DNA of 64,000 nucleotides from Anopheles merus (Eukaryota > Arthropoda > Insecta > Diptera > Culicidae). The notes under the pieces were generated by a model that saw only the letters and a list, made by a program, of their open reading frames with translations, did no database searches and was not told the origin of the DNA. Shown in pieces: positions 25,001 through 38,534 of the stretch (position 1 is its first letter; the number at the start of each line of letters is the position of its first letter). The DNA lies in the NCBI RefSeq assembly GCF_017562075.2, contig NC_054085.1:38900539-38964538 (forward strand), in the 5' to 3' direction. Position numbers and translations under genes: made by a program.

Positions 25001-28000
25001 AACATTGTACCATGTACAGGGAATGGGAAACGGCAAAGTATAATTAATTGAGAGCACGAACGAAAAAACACCAAACTGTGTCGCGCTGAGTGAGATTAGA
25101 TCATCCGTGGGGAGAGGGCCGTTGATGGTATCGGATGATGAAATGTGTGCAAAAAAAAAAGCGAGAACTACGAACTGTCGTCCACCGGAAAGCGATGAAC
25201 TATTTTACGCCGATGTTCAATCCGGATCACGGAAGGTTTGCGAAACAGTCAACTTCGCACACGTTATCGATCTAACTGTGACTAATTTTACTTTTATTCA
25301 AATCAGCCTCAGCTTGCCCGACTTCCTCCATACGTGAGAGCTGGGCGTCTTCGTCTGATTCATCGCATGTTTGGTTTTGTTTTATCTATCGAATCGTTAA
25401 TTTATTACGAACGATTTAAAGTCGATTTCATCCTATGAGCAATGTGCTATTCCGCTCCCAGCATAAACTCCTTATGCTTCCTCCTTTCAACTTGATCATT
25501 AAGACAGTTGGTCTTGTTTCTTTTTTTGCCACTCTCTGCCACTTTCTTTTTCGCGGCCCCGAGGCGATTCCCAAATTTAAAGCGCGAAATTCAATAAAGT
25601 GGATTAAGATGGTTGAGCAGGTTGAGGTACGCAGATTTTGGTGCTGTTGTTGTAGCTGCGCTGTTCCTCACTTTGGCCGCGTTTGTATCATTATGCTTTA
25701 CGGGCGGGCGAGCGCGCGCTCGAGCTGGCGTGTATGGTCGGAATCTTTTTGCAATTGAAGCGAAAAAAACCCCCCCCAGAGCCCGAAAGGCCTTGCGAAA
25801 ACGTGCTCGCTCACGGCTTCATTATGGCGCTGATAAATGGGATGATCCGTCAGTTTTAATGAATTTTCGAGTGGATAGCCGATGCTTCGAAATTTGGACG
25901 GAACGACGACCTCCCGCCCGACCTTTTGCCGACACGCGCACTTGCAGCTCGTGTTTCGGTGTCTTTTCGTGCCACTTCGATGCCGCTGTCCTATATATCT
26001 TGTTCTGCCGGGCTGCTGCTACTTGCCTGGGAGGAAGCTGCCTTGAAAGCTTTCGGCCATTTCGGACCCGCTTTTATCAGCCCGCGCGCCAGCGTCTGTG
26101 CAGGGAGGGGAGGGGTAGGGAGGCGAACGATGTTGCCATTTGCAGCACTAGAGCGCACTTGTGTTTGGAGTCTTGTTTATGTTTCTTCTCCTGCTACTGA
26201 CGCGCGATGCTGCCGAGGGTGCTGTAGCGAGCCGCGCACGAGATGGGCCCGGACGCACGAACAAATACAATCAGCGGATCAATTTTGGCATTAATTATCC
26301 ATCCCGCTAGAGAAATCCGGCATCGAAACCCCACAGCGACGATCGGGCTGAAGGTGAGGGTGAAGGCCCGCCGGCGTTCGACGGCTTCGGCCAAACGCGC
26401 CGTATGCCTTCAGGGGGTCGGCGGCACTTGAGATGAAGAAGAATCGAAATTAGCACTTCACCGTCGATGGCAAAATAATCACCGAGCCCGAGCCCGACAA
26501 GTTGGCACAAGCCACGGTTGCCATGGTGGGAGATTGGGTCCGGTTTGCGATAAGATCGGCAAGGCTGGGCCGTTCCTGCAGACCAGGCGGCTCAATTGTC
26601 GTGTGAATGTGTTTCTTGGGATCTGTTGGCCCGGGGGCACCCAAAAGGTGGCGATTTACAGAGCCGCATAAGTCAAAATGTACACTTGATTCATCATTCA
26701 CCTCACAAGTGGACATGGTAAACGTGCAATAAAGCGTGCCGAGGATGACTGGAAGGTTTGAAGCATGTTCATAAGTCGATGATGAACGAAAAATATAGCA
26801 TAATAATGATGAATGAGAGAAGAGCTTGCCAAAAGAGAAGTATGTAAGCGATGTCAGAATATTTTCAAAATGTTCAATGTCGAAAAAGGTAGATGAAAGT
26901 CTTTTATGACCATGATTACGACCACTTCAGGACTGAATCTAGTATGATAAATACCTCAAACAAGTAAATAATCGAAACAGCTAAAGAAAACACTTTGAAG
27001 CATTGCAGCTGGTAAGAGCGCAAAGCAAACCAACCGGAAGCTTGGATGAGTTCCCACTGAACATAAAAAGGAATGATACCTCCAGCTCCCAGCATCAAGG
27101 TGCTGCTATCGGTTTCCAACCGCACTCGTTAATAATCCATGTCCGCTTGTCTCTGGTTTCGCGTTGTTGGCGGTTTTCCAGCTGGCCAACACACAGCGAC
27201 GACAACTCCGCTCCGTTCGTCCCACGGACCGGGACGGTTGCTTTTCCAGTCGCGCTTATTGTGAAGTTATTAATAAATATGGTCTAGAAATCGAGTTTGC
27301 TTCAACCACGTCCCACCGGGGCCGGCTCCTTATCGTGTACCCAACATTTCCGCCAGGGAAAGAGAGAGAAAGAGAGATAAAGATTGTGAAGATGTCGCCT
27401 GGATTTCGGAATAAAGACCACACCGGAGCGTTCGGCGCTGTTTGAGGCGGACAGCAACAAAAAAAAGGGCCAACGAAGCCACGCCGGTAGCTCCGGTACA
27501 TGATAATTTGTTCTGGCTTTGTGGATGTGATATCGGTTTGCGTGTTTGCACACAGTATGGGTGTGTATTTTTCCGTGCGCCCCGTACCACGTACCACACA
27601 CAATATCTTAACGATGGAATCTTATGCTCGTTCGCTTTGGATGTTGATTCTACGGCCTGCCCGTGCTTGTGTGTATTATTTATTCATGATCGCGATCGTA
27701 TGATTTTCCCGCTCCGCTAGGCCAGACCAGCACCGCACACCATATTGTCTTTCGTTAGCTCCATGCTGAATCGAACGTTTTGTTTGCCAACAAAAAAAAA
27801 GCTGCTGCCGAGAGCTTGTTGTGCTGAGGAAAATGAAATGAAAAGCTTACGTGTGGGGACGGGGGTGGAGTTAGTTACAATTTGCAACAAAAAAAAAAAC
27901 GAACAACGATGGTCTATTTGGGTTCTAGGGGTCTACTCGAGCAGGACTCCATTAGCAGCCTCCACACATTTTCCTCCCGAGAGATACACACCCGGGCGAC

Positions 28001-29354
28001 AATCTTGAGCACTAATTTATTAATTCACGACCATCGTCGGGTTCAAACCAAGCTGCGATGATCGTACGGGGAGCGAGACATAAGCGGCTCGGGGATATTT
28101 TTTCCTCATCTTCCGGAGAGCAAGGCGCCTTTTCTGGTTTGGATTCTCTTTGGGATGTGAATTTTGGATCCCCCGACCGGTCAAGCTGGTTGGCGATAAA
28201 AGATAACACAAACGGACAAGAAGAAACAGCCCGAAACGTTTATTTCGAAGGCACGAAGGGAGACAGAACAGCCCTTGCGTACGTGTGCCCGCCCGACTGA
28301 CCGGCTGGTGCAAATTTATTCAAAGAGAAAGTTAATTAGGGATAATATTTACTGCATCTAATTACGGGACGGGGATGATGTCGTTAATGTAAACGCGCCA
28401 AGATGAACGTGAGATATCGTTATCTTTGGGCTATTTTTAATTCAAAAACGTATGAAAAGCTACCCTAGCCTGTGGGGCTGAATTTCGGCTCGGCGCTGAT
28501 TATGTTTGTCGTTTAATGTAGCGTCGCTTTGGATCGATTTGTATAATAAACATGAGAGTAAATGGCGTCCACCGTGCAAAACTAAACTGGTGTTTTGGGG
28601 TGGCACAGTTATTTTGCACTCAGGTCTGATTCGCACTAAAATTGGAGTTCATGTTAACCTTACCGTACCGACACGATTTAGATGTTACAACATTATTATG
28701 AGCATGCAAAGCCCACTCCCTAAACCCCATTGGGTGTGCCCTTATTTACGGTGTCTAAATTAATTTTCGACAGCCCTGCCAACAGCACGTAAACAACTCC
28801 ACCCGTCAATCATGGCCTGCTACGCGGTGGTTGACAAATTTACCCATACGCGTGAATCGTTTGCAATTTACGGCGCCGACCCGTTTTGCGCCGCTGACAG
28901 GCCCGACGATGTTGGGCCAAACAACTCCCAATGCATATACACACACACCATTTTGGCTCCAGTATGTTTCAGATTTGATTTCAGCAACTTTTTAGCCAAT
29001 AAAAAAGTGTAACGATTGCAAAACTTGCTATGTTCTATTCATAGCACCGTCCCCCAGAGAGCACTCACCGCCGTCGACGACGTCGTCCCTCTTGTACCGG
29101 GAGGGGATTTGTGTTCCAGTTACAAATACTTTCCTTTTCGTTTACTACACCATATTAGTATGCAAAACAAGTTGTTGTAGCGTTCGATAGCAGGCGACGG
29201 CAGCAGAGCGGTTGCGGGAACGGAACGGAACTCCCATGCATCATAGAAACACAGTGCACAGTGGTTCTTCTGGCCGGTTAGAAGTTGCATCCGATTGTGG
29301 GTTGTAATGATGTTGTAGTGCCTAGTTGTAACTGTAACCCGTCGCGTGACTCTT

Positions 29355-29370
29355 CCCCCCCCCCCCCCCC
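29355..29370. repeat. Poly(C) run, 16 bases
   Basis: An uninterrupted C16 homopolymer. The length may be uncertain because such runs are error-prone in sequencing. Confidence 0.85.
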
Positions 29371-31937
29371 ATAGGGGTTACACGATACGGTAAGGGTCAT
29401 TTGGGTCACTAGGACTAGGGACTAGGCCAACACACCGAAAGGAATGCAAACAAAAAGAGGTACGTCCGGTTTTATAGTACGGTCGTTATGGCGTTTTTTC
29501 CATCCGGACAAGTGACTACCAACCAGTCGTCTTCATTCACACCTCCCTTGGACCATGAGACAGTGGTGGACAGCGCGCTTAATGGAGCAATGCACTAGCA
29601 TACCACCAACCAGAGGGTTGATGTGTGTGTGAGGGCAGGGGTGTGCAGTTATTCTTAGCGTTAATCATCCTGCATCGGGGCCATAAATCTAGCCTTCGGG
29701 ATGGCCATAAAGTACGAGTCGTTATGTCCACGCTGAGCATCAGCCATCGGTGATACGATCTAATGTTCGATGTCTTTAGCGTCACGAGCGAAACATATCG
29801 GTGCGCTGCCTGGAACGGCAAAGATGTGCGTGTGTATGTGTGTCCCCATTTTCGTGTCGTTGCCGTAAAAGTACACCGTACCGTACCTTCTCGTTCGCTC
29901 GTTGGTACGCTTTCATCTAAGCCATTTCTCCGATTGCAAACCCCGCTTTTTCGCCACCCAAACCCTGACCCTCCCCCCTATCGGACGGGTGCCGATGGCT
30001 TGATAAAGATTTATATTGTATCGTGAAAACTGTCACACAGATCCAATAATGGTGCGAAGGTGTGACCGAACTACCTTTTGTTCGTCCGTACCATGCATGC
30101 CTGTTAGAGACGGCAGCTTGTTAGAGAGTAACCGGAGTGAGAACGTGTGGAAACACCGTCGAGCAGACAATTTTACATCACTGTCAATCGTTACTCGCCC
30201 ACACTCTGCTGGTCTGATGGTGATGGTGCACCTACACCAGACATTCATACCCATCATTGCACAATTAAGCGGGGCGACAATAGTCAACCTTTTACAACTT
30301 CTTTCCAAACCTTTTACGTAGGAGAGACACCAACACGAGGGCGGTGGCATTTGCCTTCTCAACGTCAACCTGTGACGAGACGACCTTCACGAACCTTGAC
30401 ACCATGGGCAGTGTGATCTGGGTCGTGCACGTTGCTACTTGTACCGTCCACACTGCAGACAGAGTGGACGAACACACAGCGCTGCAGCGTCGAGAAGGAG
30501 CGAAGTAACATTGCATGTAAATGAGTGTCCGCACCTGTTTGTTTGCAGTTTCGCACTGCTGGACGAAATCGAGATCACCCTCCGGGGTATCGTTAATTTG
30601 GGGCGTACAACACATGCACACACAGGCTGCACAGCACGAGGGGACGAGGCTGTGACACCGTCTGTCAAAGGGGTTGTTCTCCCACGACCGAGGTCATCTG
30701 ACCGGGGGTCAAACTTCGGCTGCAGTGGCTTCAAAGACCGCGGTCCGCTTTCCTGGTGCTGCATAATTTACCCTGCGCGAAGGTGATTTGGGCGGCGAAA
30801 TTCCCCTTTTCGGAAGTCCCGGGAAGCAAACCTGAGGAAATGTTATAGTTGCATCGAATTCGGCATATTTCAGTGCTGGAAAGGAAAATTATTAGCTTCC
30901 CGTAATTGGTTTACGGCAGCCCGTAGCGTACACGGAACCAGCAATACCGGTACCGCCCGCCCGTCTGGATGGTCGGTAGATAAAAAGGGAAGAAACGAAA
31001 AGGTCCAGATTGTAGCCACGCGGTGTTTGGCCGTCATTGTACACAGGGCGCACTCAAAATACTGTGCCCCGTGCCATTACTCGTTCGCGATGGTAATATT
31101 TTGAGTCGTGCAATCGAGTCCGGTTGTGGGGTAGGTTCCATGAAAAAACACAGTTACGATCGGGTGAATCGGTCTTGGAGGCAATATGTAAGAGGCCATC
31201 ATAAGGAAGGGCAGCGTACAACCATTCCTCTAAACATGCAGAATGTGCCGGTCGTGGTTGTAAAGAAGCGTTCTTTGGCGGGTGTGTCTCTCTCTCTCTT
31301 TCTCTCTTTACTCTGTTTCGCCGACGCAGAGGAAATAAAATGTAATTAATATCCATTTCTCGCAACTACACTCTTGCTAGCTGGGCGGGAAGCATCGGGT
31401 GTTTCGGAAACGGATGCAAAACACGGCTACCAAATGCCACACGTTGCCAACGCCCGGTGTGATGCAGGGTTCGTGCGCGATAGATTTATTGGTGCATTGA
31501 GTAAACTTTACCGATGTCGCGCTACACCGAACCGTGTGCGCAAAAGGTGATTTATTTTCTCCAAACCGCATCATAAACCAGCCACCGGTAATGAGGGTAG
31601 GGGTGTGCTGGATGTAACTGAACCTGTGGTGGAGTTGAGAAGCAGGAGCACAAAAAATCTGCAATCAGTTACCGTAACTTTGTGGCAAGAAAAAAACAAC
31701 AACAAAATGTTTGGTCTGCATTTGGTGCTCATTAGCACGGCTGACGTGTTTGGTTGCCAGGCTGCAGACTTATGATGTCGGTTTGCGGTTCGGTATCGAT
31801 TTGGTTCCCGTTCCCCACAAACAACAGTTGCTGCCTGCTTTAGGGCACAGTTTTGCCACATTGCTAGGGGCAAATATTTTTAAACCCGCAAATCATGCAA
31901 ATTAAATTTCGTACGCATTAAACACTCTTCAGCCTGT

Positions 31938-32011
31938 TTTGTAGTTTTAAATTACAAAAAAGGGCTCATTTCCTTCCAGCAGGCGAAAACCCAACTACAA
32001 AGAGCCCTTTT
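31938..32011. repeat. Two interleaved inverted repeats
   Basis: TTTGTAGTT (31938-31946) pairs with AACTACAAA (31993-32001). AAAAGGGCTC (31958-31967) pairs with GAGCCCTTTT (32002-32011). The order A-B-A'-B' is that of an H-type pseudoknot if transcribed, with A' and B' directly adjacent. Stems are 9 and 10 perfect pairs. Function is unknown. Confidence 0.5.
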
Positions 32012-35000
32012 CCCATTCTATTTCCCAAACTAAATAAGCGTTGAAAATTTTCACCAATACCCAAAACCTCCTCGAATGTGTGCGATATTCAAATTGTGTC
32101 ACCAAGCTGACCCTTCCTCCCCTCATGGTTAGCTCTCTAATTCAGAAACATCTTGATTAATGTAACCGATATGCAAATTGAGGTCGGCGTGTTGAACCTG
32201 GCCCAGCGAGCTGAGGGGCTTTTTCTGCGTCGTCGTCCGGTAAGCGTACGAAACTATCGTCCTATCGTCGTGTGTGTATGTGTGTGTGCGGCACTGGCAG
32301 GACGAAAACGAACCACACCGACCGGCAGGGGATGCAGCTGTTCTGGATGCAAATATTTAGGAGCGGGCTCCCTCTTCTCCCCCCGCACCGTGCCAAGACG
32401 TCCCTTGTTCAACCAGTCCGGGCAAACATATTCATTAGATAAAGTCAATATTTGCCAGGGTCACCAATCCATAGTCGTACGCATAAATGTACACACGCAA
32501 ATAAACGCACAGAAGGGGATATCGCCTGTGGGCTGAGGACGGTGGCCAGTGGTTTGCCGTTGTGCGGGACGCTTGGGACACAACACAGAGACACTCACCA
32601 ATTGCGTATAGGTTCAGGTGCTTAGGTGAAGCAACGACTCGATCCTTTTATGTCCTAAAACTAGCCCAAATGTTGACACGATGGAGTTAACGCGTACGCT
32701 TTTCTTAGGATCACTTCCGCACACAGCACAACTGGTGGCTGGTCTGTTTACCCGTTATAGAACATGGAAGCACTGTCGAACAGAAGCGCATTGCTGGAAG
32801 AAGCGCTGCGACTGTCCAGTAAAGGGGGAGCCTGCTGTCTGTGGTCTGTGGATTGTCGCCGTGATTTTGTCCCAAGCTACGGCCAGCTCCGTTTGCGGTG
32901 TAAGTGTCTGTCCATCGTTTGGAAAGATTCATGACAGCTGACAAAATGATGCCTCATCCCTGTAGCAGAGCTGGACGTCACCCATCGCACCATGGTGAAA
33001 CATCTCTATTCATAGAACGTGTAAGCGTAATCATGGCTCCGAAAATGAAATTATGGTCAAATAGGTCATGCTGGCAGAGGTTGAAACAAAAGCACCAAAG
33101 GAGAAAAACAGCCACACAAACCATCACGGAACTACCGTAGAGCGTAGCGCAGGAACCACTCTGCTGGAGGGTGGTTAAGGTTTTTGCGGTCAGCACCCAG
33201 GGACGGCTTCGGGCTTCGTGTTTGGGCAAACAAGTGTTGCACAGCACCACTCCCAGTACGGTGGGCTGGTAGAACAATCGCCAGGCACCATTATCTCTGA
33301 CCGGCAGGGGAGCTCTCTCTCTCTCCTTCTCGGCGAAAAGAGTGGTATCGAGCAATCGTGGGGTGGCCAACTAAATCATTTCCGAAGAATCCAGACCCTG
33401 GTGTCCGAGGAGTATGTGCGGGCAAAGAAAACTGGAAGTGTCATTCTTCCGCACCCGCAACTGCCAGTGTCATGTAGAATGTCATGTTAAAGTTGTGCTT
33501 TTATTCCGTTCTTTGCAGAGTTTGAGCTGCCGGTTCTCGCTGGAACTTTGCCCACTCCTCCCCCCCCCCCTCTCTCCGCCTCAGCACAAAGCTACTGAGG
33601 TACCAGCAATCAAGAAGCTTGTCATATGTAGGGGGGCAGACAACACAACTCTCTGCCCGCTGCCAACGGGTGCCTGTGTCATCTTCATGGCGGTCCCAAC
33701 CGTTCAGGGTTGGTTGGTTATGATTTCCGGCACACGTAGAATATAATAAAATAAAAGATAACGAGGGCAGCACACGGACGGGCCCAGGGAAATTCGATCG
33801 AGCGCTTGGGAAAGGTGAGTCGTCGCTGCATCGGTGATGGATGTGAGCAGCTACGTACGTGCTGCGCTAGCAGTCAGGGTGTGCTTGATCACCTTCCATC
33901 GGCTGGTACATACAGCTGATAGTTGGTCTGGTTTGTGCATCTCGAGTTTAGTGACGCATTGATTCTTGCCCGGTTCTTGACCACGGACCGCGGTCCCAGA
34001 GAACGAGCAAACTTAATGTGTGTGATTGAGTGAGCCAAGGAGGAAGGGCGATAGCGATTGTGTACAGCAACAATGTCTGCTTTACGAGCCGTTGTCGCAC
34101 AAAGAATGCTGAGCAATTGCGGAACGCTTCCGCTGCTGCTTCCGTTCCGTACACAATCGCCCCAATCTCGGGTGTCGGCTCGGTGGCGGTTTGTATCCCT
34201 TGCCTCGCGCGGCCAGGGTAAGCGGCCGAACGTAATAGCCCTTCCCATGCCCAGGGCTACCGGTTAGACAGAAACATTTCCAACAATGTTTCTACCGATA
34301 TCTTTATTGGACTTGGGTAAACCTGCCAGCAGCACTTCTAGCCCCCAGGTCCATCTGTTCTTTGTCCAACGGGCAGGGTCGACAGAGACAGCAAAAAAGA
34401 AGTACAAGAACGTCTCTGCCCGTTGTGGGCATCGGAGTGTAAAGAAATAAATTCAAGCTCACCCCGATCCAGTCACGCTCGACTACCGCTTGCTTCTCCT
34501 TCACCCGATACGGCTAAGACACGGCCCTCCCGTCCACTGTCACTGTTCGTGTCGTCTTCCCTTGCCAGAAAGCGGTGCGATTTGACACGCCGCCGAGACC
34601 GCCACGAGCCACGCTTCCCTTTGCTGTCGGGGGTCGCGGGTTGTTTGTAAACTTTTGCGCCCTTCGGCGCCCTTCTGGCGGCGACCGGTCCGTTCCGGTA
34701 GATTTATTGGTCACATCCAGCAGCTCATCCGGCAAACCGATTGGGATGGGGCAAGATAATTATCAGTGACCGCGGGTGATAGCGAGCAACACGATGTTGC
34801 GCAATTGAGCCTGCTCTCTTCCGATTCGCCCATCCCCGTGCACCACAGCGCTACCATTCTAGCTAGATCCATTTGGCAAGCCTTTCCACAGCAGTCGCTC
34901 TTGTGCAATGAAACAAACGACAGCAAGAAAGCGCTCTCGGAAGGAAGAGCTTCACAATACAGCGAAGACCGAAGACACTCCCGGGCAGGGCAGGTTCGTT

Positions 35001-36559
35001 CGGTCGCTTTAGCGAAAAGTGGTTTTTAATTGAAGCCTGCATGTCGTTCAATTTGTTTTTGATGGCTCTGTTGGCGCTGCTTCTGGCGTACAAGAGAGAA
35101 GGCAAGGGAGCCGCGGCTTTTCACTTTGTCGAAGCGCCGACTCTCTCTTTCTCTCACTCAAAACTGTCACACCGGCACACCGAGCATGATTTATGCGTGC
35201 CGTCTAGGGTAATTGTCGGTTTTTGGAGCTTTGAAGGTCGGAACAATGCCGCGCCTGTCCCCGTGTGTACGTGTGCACTGGCCAAGAAAAGGTAATTTGC
35301 GCGATTATTTATGGATAAGGAAATTCCATCGAACGCTGGCGGATGAGATGGCATCTGTCATGTTTTAATTGGTGTAATAATTCTCCCCTTAATGGCTTTA
35401 AGATCTGCCATGTGAGAAGGTGTTCGGTGTTCTAGCTCACCAAGGAGCTGCGGTTCCGTTTGTAGTGGGGAGAGTATTTTTCAATTTGTATGTAAAACAC
35501 AAACAACCCCTTTGAAATAGCGGCCAAACACGGTGCCTAAAATAGCGCCCAAAGAGTTCAAGGCGCCAATCTGGAGCTACTGGAAGGGAACCCAATAATC
35601 ATGGACAAGGGTAATCGACTGGTTGCGAGCGCGAACCCGATTGTGAATACCTCAGTTGACCTTCACGGTTACTGGGGGTAATTGATAACCAGATGATGGC
35701 CAAAATTGGAAGGTCCTTCACGTTGCGGCGGTCCTTGTGCGGTGGAGGTAAATTATGTGTTTTAATGAAGAACAAGCGTGCTAAACCCCGTATTACAGCC
35801 TCGGGTTTTAGATTGATGAAGCGAATGGCGTGTTTTACCGATAGGAAATATCGTTTTACTGTAGCTTGCACGATTCCATAAAGTGTCTCATAATCGTTTA
35901 TTGTAGCTCGAGCTTCGTTACGGAACACTATTGAAACGATTTACATTCACTTGTTCACTGCTACAGTCTTTAACAATCTTTTATGACTTTTTCACTCTTC
36001 GTGGTAGGTTGCTCTAGAAAACGCGTGCAAGAGAGAGAGAGGGTGAGAGGGAAAGAGTCTTTTCTAACCCATCAAACCACTGATGGACGCTTTTCTGCCG
36101 CGGTGTCATCGCACTCGTAAAGCAACACCCGCATTCGTGGCCGTCGGTTGGTGGTTTCGCTCTCTTTTTTTATCGTCTCGGGGTTGATGGTTGCGCCACG
36201 CGATATGAATAAACCGTTTCGGTTGCGCGTCGGCGTGTCGGCGGAGTTTGCGTGTGGCCCTTGGAACCTTCAAGCCCTTTTTTACCACGTCAATGTGGGC
36301 TAAAGCTTCGAATCCAACCGCCGCCCGCGTATTGATGGATGTAAATGAGACTCAACCGGAGCGGAGGGACGAAGAGATGGGAAACGGACAAACAGGTGGC
36401 ACCGCACCACCGAGCGTACCGAGCGCAGGGAGCGGTGGGTTGTATTTTATATTGTTTTCATTTTGAATCGTGCGTGATGCTTGCGTTTTACGAGCAGCAC
36501 ATAACGCCATACCGTGGGTGGTGGATGCCTCCTTTTCGTTACCCTGTTTTGCCATCCAG

Positions 36560-36886
36560 ATGCAGCAGGAAACGAAGGAAGGGCGCCAGGGGCTAAAGCC
36601 TATGGTTGGAGGTGCGGTTTTGGCGCACAGCATGCGCAAAGAACTATCACTTTTGGGGTGAAAGGAGAAGGTGCGAAGATGAAATGGATAACATTGACGC
36701 ACATAAACGGCGATGATGCCAAGGATTGCCTTTTTAAGGCAGCCGCTCGCCTGTTTTGGACGGTGGAAAGATGCGCAATGTGTGACACAGTGGGTGGTAA
36801 ACGTGACATGGTTGATGATGAGAGTATAAAGATCTACCATAAGATGACTGCGGAGTGGCTTTGCAACGAGGGCATTATCACTACTG
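36560..36886 (+). other. Weak candidate coding exon, phase 1 to phase 1
   Basis: Acceptor CCTGTTTTGCCATCCAG ends at 36559 and donor ACTACTG/GTGAGT starts at 36887. The 327-nt interval is open throughout in one frame: a symmetric phase-1 exon of 109 codons. An internal ATG at 36679 begins MKWITLTHINGDDAKDCLFK, which contains several Cys further on. No family is recognised. An antisense frame is also open here, showing generally low stop density, so chance remains likely. Confidence 0.15.
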
Positions 36887-38350
36887 GTGAGTTAGGGCGC
36901 AACTATACGATTTTCCTCACAAGAAAGAAGTTAAACCACTAACATTTTATTATTTGATACTGTTTGAAAATGTCCCCCTTTTAGTTGTGATCGTTGGAAT
37001 CGAAATAGAATGAGCACTTCATTTTTCACATTTTTGGATCCGTTTATCAAGCGCGAATCACGCCATCAAACATCGTGGAAATAGTTTATGACTCATAAGT
37101 ATCGATGAAATTGGTTTGTTCCACCGTTTGCTCGCCATCCCAGCCGCTGGTAATGCAAAGCTAATGTATCAATGCTCGTGCACTATTTGTAGAATTAGTT
37201 AACTCGTTTCTATTTAATCGCTCATTTGTTTGAAACCAACGGGACCGGGGTCGGAACCGCCCGAATACGCGAGCGATTGTTTGCTGCGCGCGTGTACGTT
37301 CCCGGGAGAAAGTGCGCGTGAGTGCTCTGCGTGCCTGTATCCTCCTCCCGCCTCCCACCGAGTAGCGACTCGGGGTCGGCAAGCATCGAAAACTAATAAT
37401 TGATAAATGACAGTGGCACCGTGCACGAGCACCAAAATGGAGTCACATTAGCGCGCGTGCGGCGCAAAGCTGTAGTTTTGTCTATGAAAACTATCAATTA
37501 ACGTCAGCCGTGGCCGTGGGGCTCTTTTACCTGCCAGCCGCAAACTCTTCATGCTCGTTCATTATGGCGTGTGGATGTACATGTGTGTGTGTGCGATGGT
37601 CAATACTGTGCCACAGGTTGGCCGTTTTGGGGGGAAGGCACCATGCTCGGGCACGCTAGAATCGCTGCGTGCGTGATTGCGTTTCCGGAAAACGCTCGTT
37701 TTGATGTGTTCGCCGATTGATGAATGGGCCCAAGTGGCTGGTTGAAGAGGTGCCGCTTGACCTTTGCAATCAATGAAGCTTGTTTGTTTGTTGCCACTTT
37801 CACCCTTTCCCGGTTCGATTAGGTGTTTTGAGTGCGTATTAAACGGTGGGCCGGTGATTTCTAGAGCGTTTTCAAACACTTGTGTGTGCTCATCTCAATA
37901 CAGTATTTCTAATTTTAATTTACAAATCGTTACAATCTCAGTCGTTTCGTCATAACTGTATTCCTAGCCCGTCATAACCCTGCAACACACAACGTGCTGG
38001 GCTGCAATGATTTCCCCTTGAGTGCAATTTATGCTTACTAATGTGAATCAAGGCGTAGCAGAGCTTCGCGCGAACGGAGATTTGCATAACGCCACTCATT
38101 TCGCGCGAGCACATTGGGTTGGGGTGTGCGCGCGTCCTGGCGCACGGTTTGCGGATTTGGTCGCAGTCAACGGCGCACCAGGTGTGTGCTTTGGCTCGCA
38201 ACATAATGCGGCATATGAAAGCTATGCAGCAGCAGCAGCAGCTACCGAACACGCCTGTCATTTAGTGGCCAACGGCAGGCAGACAGGCACAGGGCGGCGG
38301 CATCGCGTTAGCATGAATATTGCACACCTTCATTAAAAGCTGCGCGCACG

Positions 38351-38399
38351 GAGTGCATTCACGAATGCACTCAAAGTTGCACCTCGTCGCGAGGTGCAA
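38351..38399. repeat. Tandem pair of perfect hairpin-forming inverted repeats
   Basis: GAGTGCATTC-AC-GAATGCACTC (38351-38372) has two perfect 10-bp arms with a 2-base spacer. Four bases later TTGCACCTCG-TCG-CGAGGTGCAA (38377-38399) has two perfect 10-bp arms with a 3-base spacer. Both include a TGCA core next to one arm end. Two near-adjacent perfect palindromes of this length are unlikely by chance. They suggest binding sites for dimeric proteins or cruciform DNA. Confidence 0.7.
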
Positions 38400-38489
38400 A
38401 ACTCGCTCCCTCTATCTCTGTTGCTCGCGCTCGAGACGCAGATGAGTTATGCCTGTTCGGTTTGGTCGCCGAGCTGAGTCGTTGTGGGA

Positions 38490-38490
<1 letters not shown>

Positions 38491-38532
<42 letters not shown>
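38491..38532. repeat. (CTG)14 trinucleotide repeat
   Basis: Fourteen perfect CTG units. The plus-strand frame would encode poly-Leu, but no credible coding context is seen, so I treat it as a non-coding microsatellite. Confidence 0.9.

Positions 38533-38534
<2 letters not shown>

Larger units (their letters stand above)
20861..38350 (+). other. Probable long intron, middle segment
   Basis: No recognised gene. It contains a 14-bp perfect palindrome (21995-22008), a homopolymer C16 run (29355-29370), a C11 run (33560-33570) and two interleaved inverted repeats (31938-32011). It also contains a candidate coding-exon segment (36560-36886), a donor-like AAAG/GTGAGT at 33812 and scattered GT/CA tracts. 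Long open frames, such as that at 25613-26200, are Arg/Cys-rich and start without ATG; I regard them as chance. Confidence 0.45.

Noticed and set aside
25613..26200. Long plus-strand open frame of 195 codons
   Set aside because: It starts without ATG, is Arg/Cys-rich, has no domain, and lies in GC-rich intron DNA where stops are rare.
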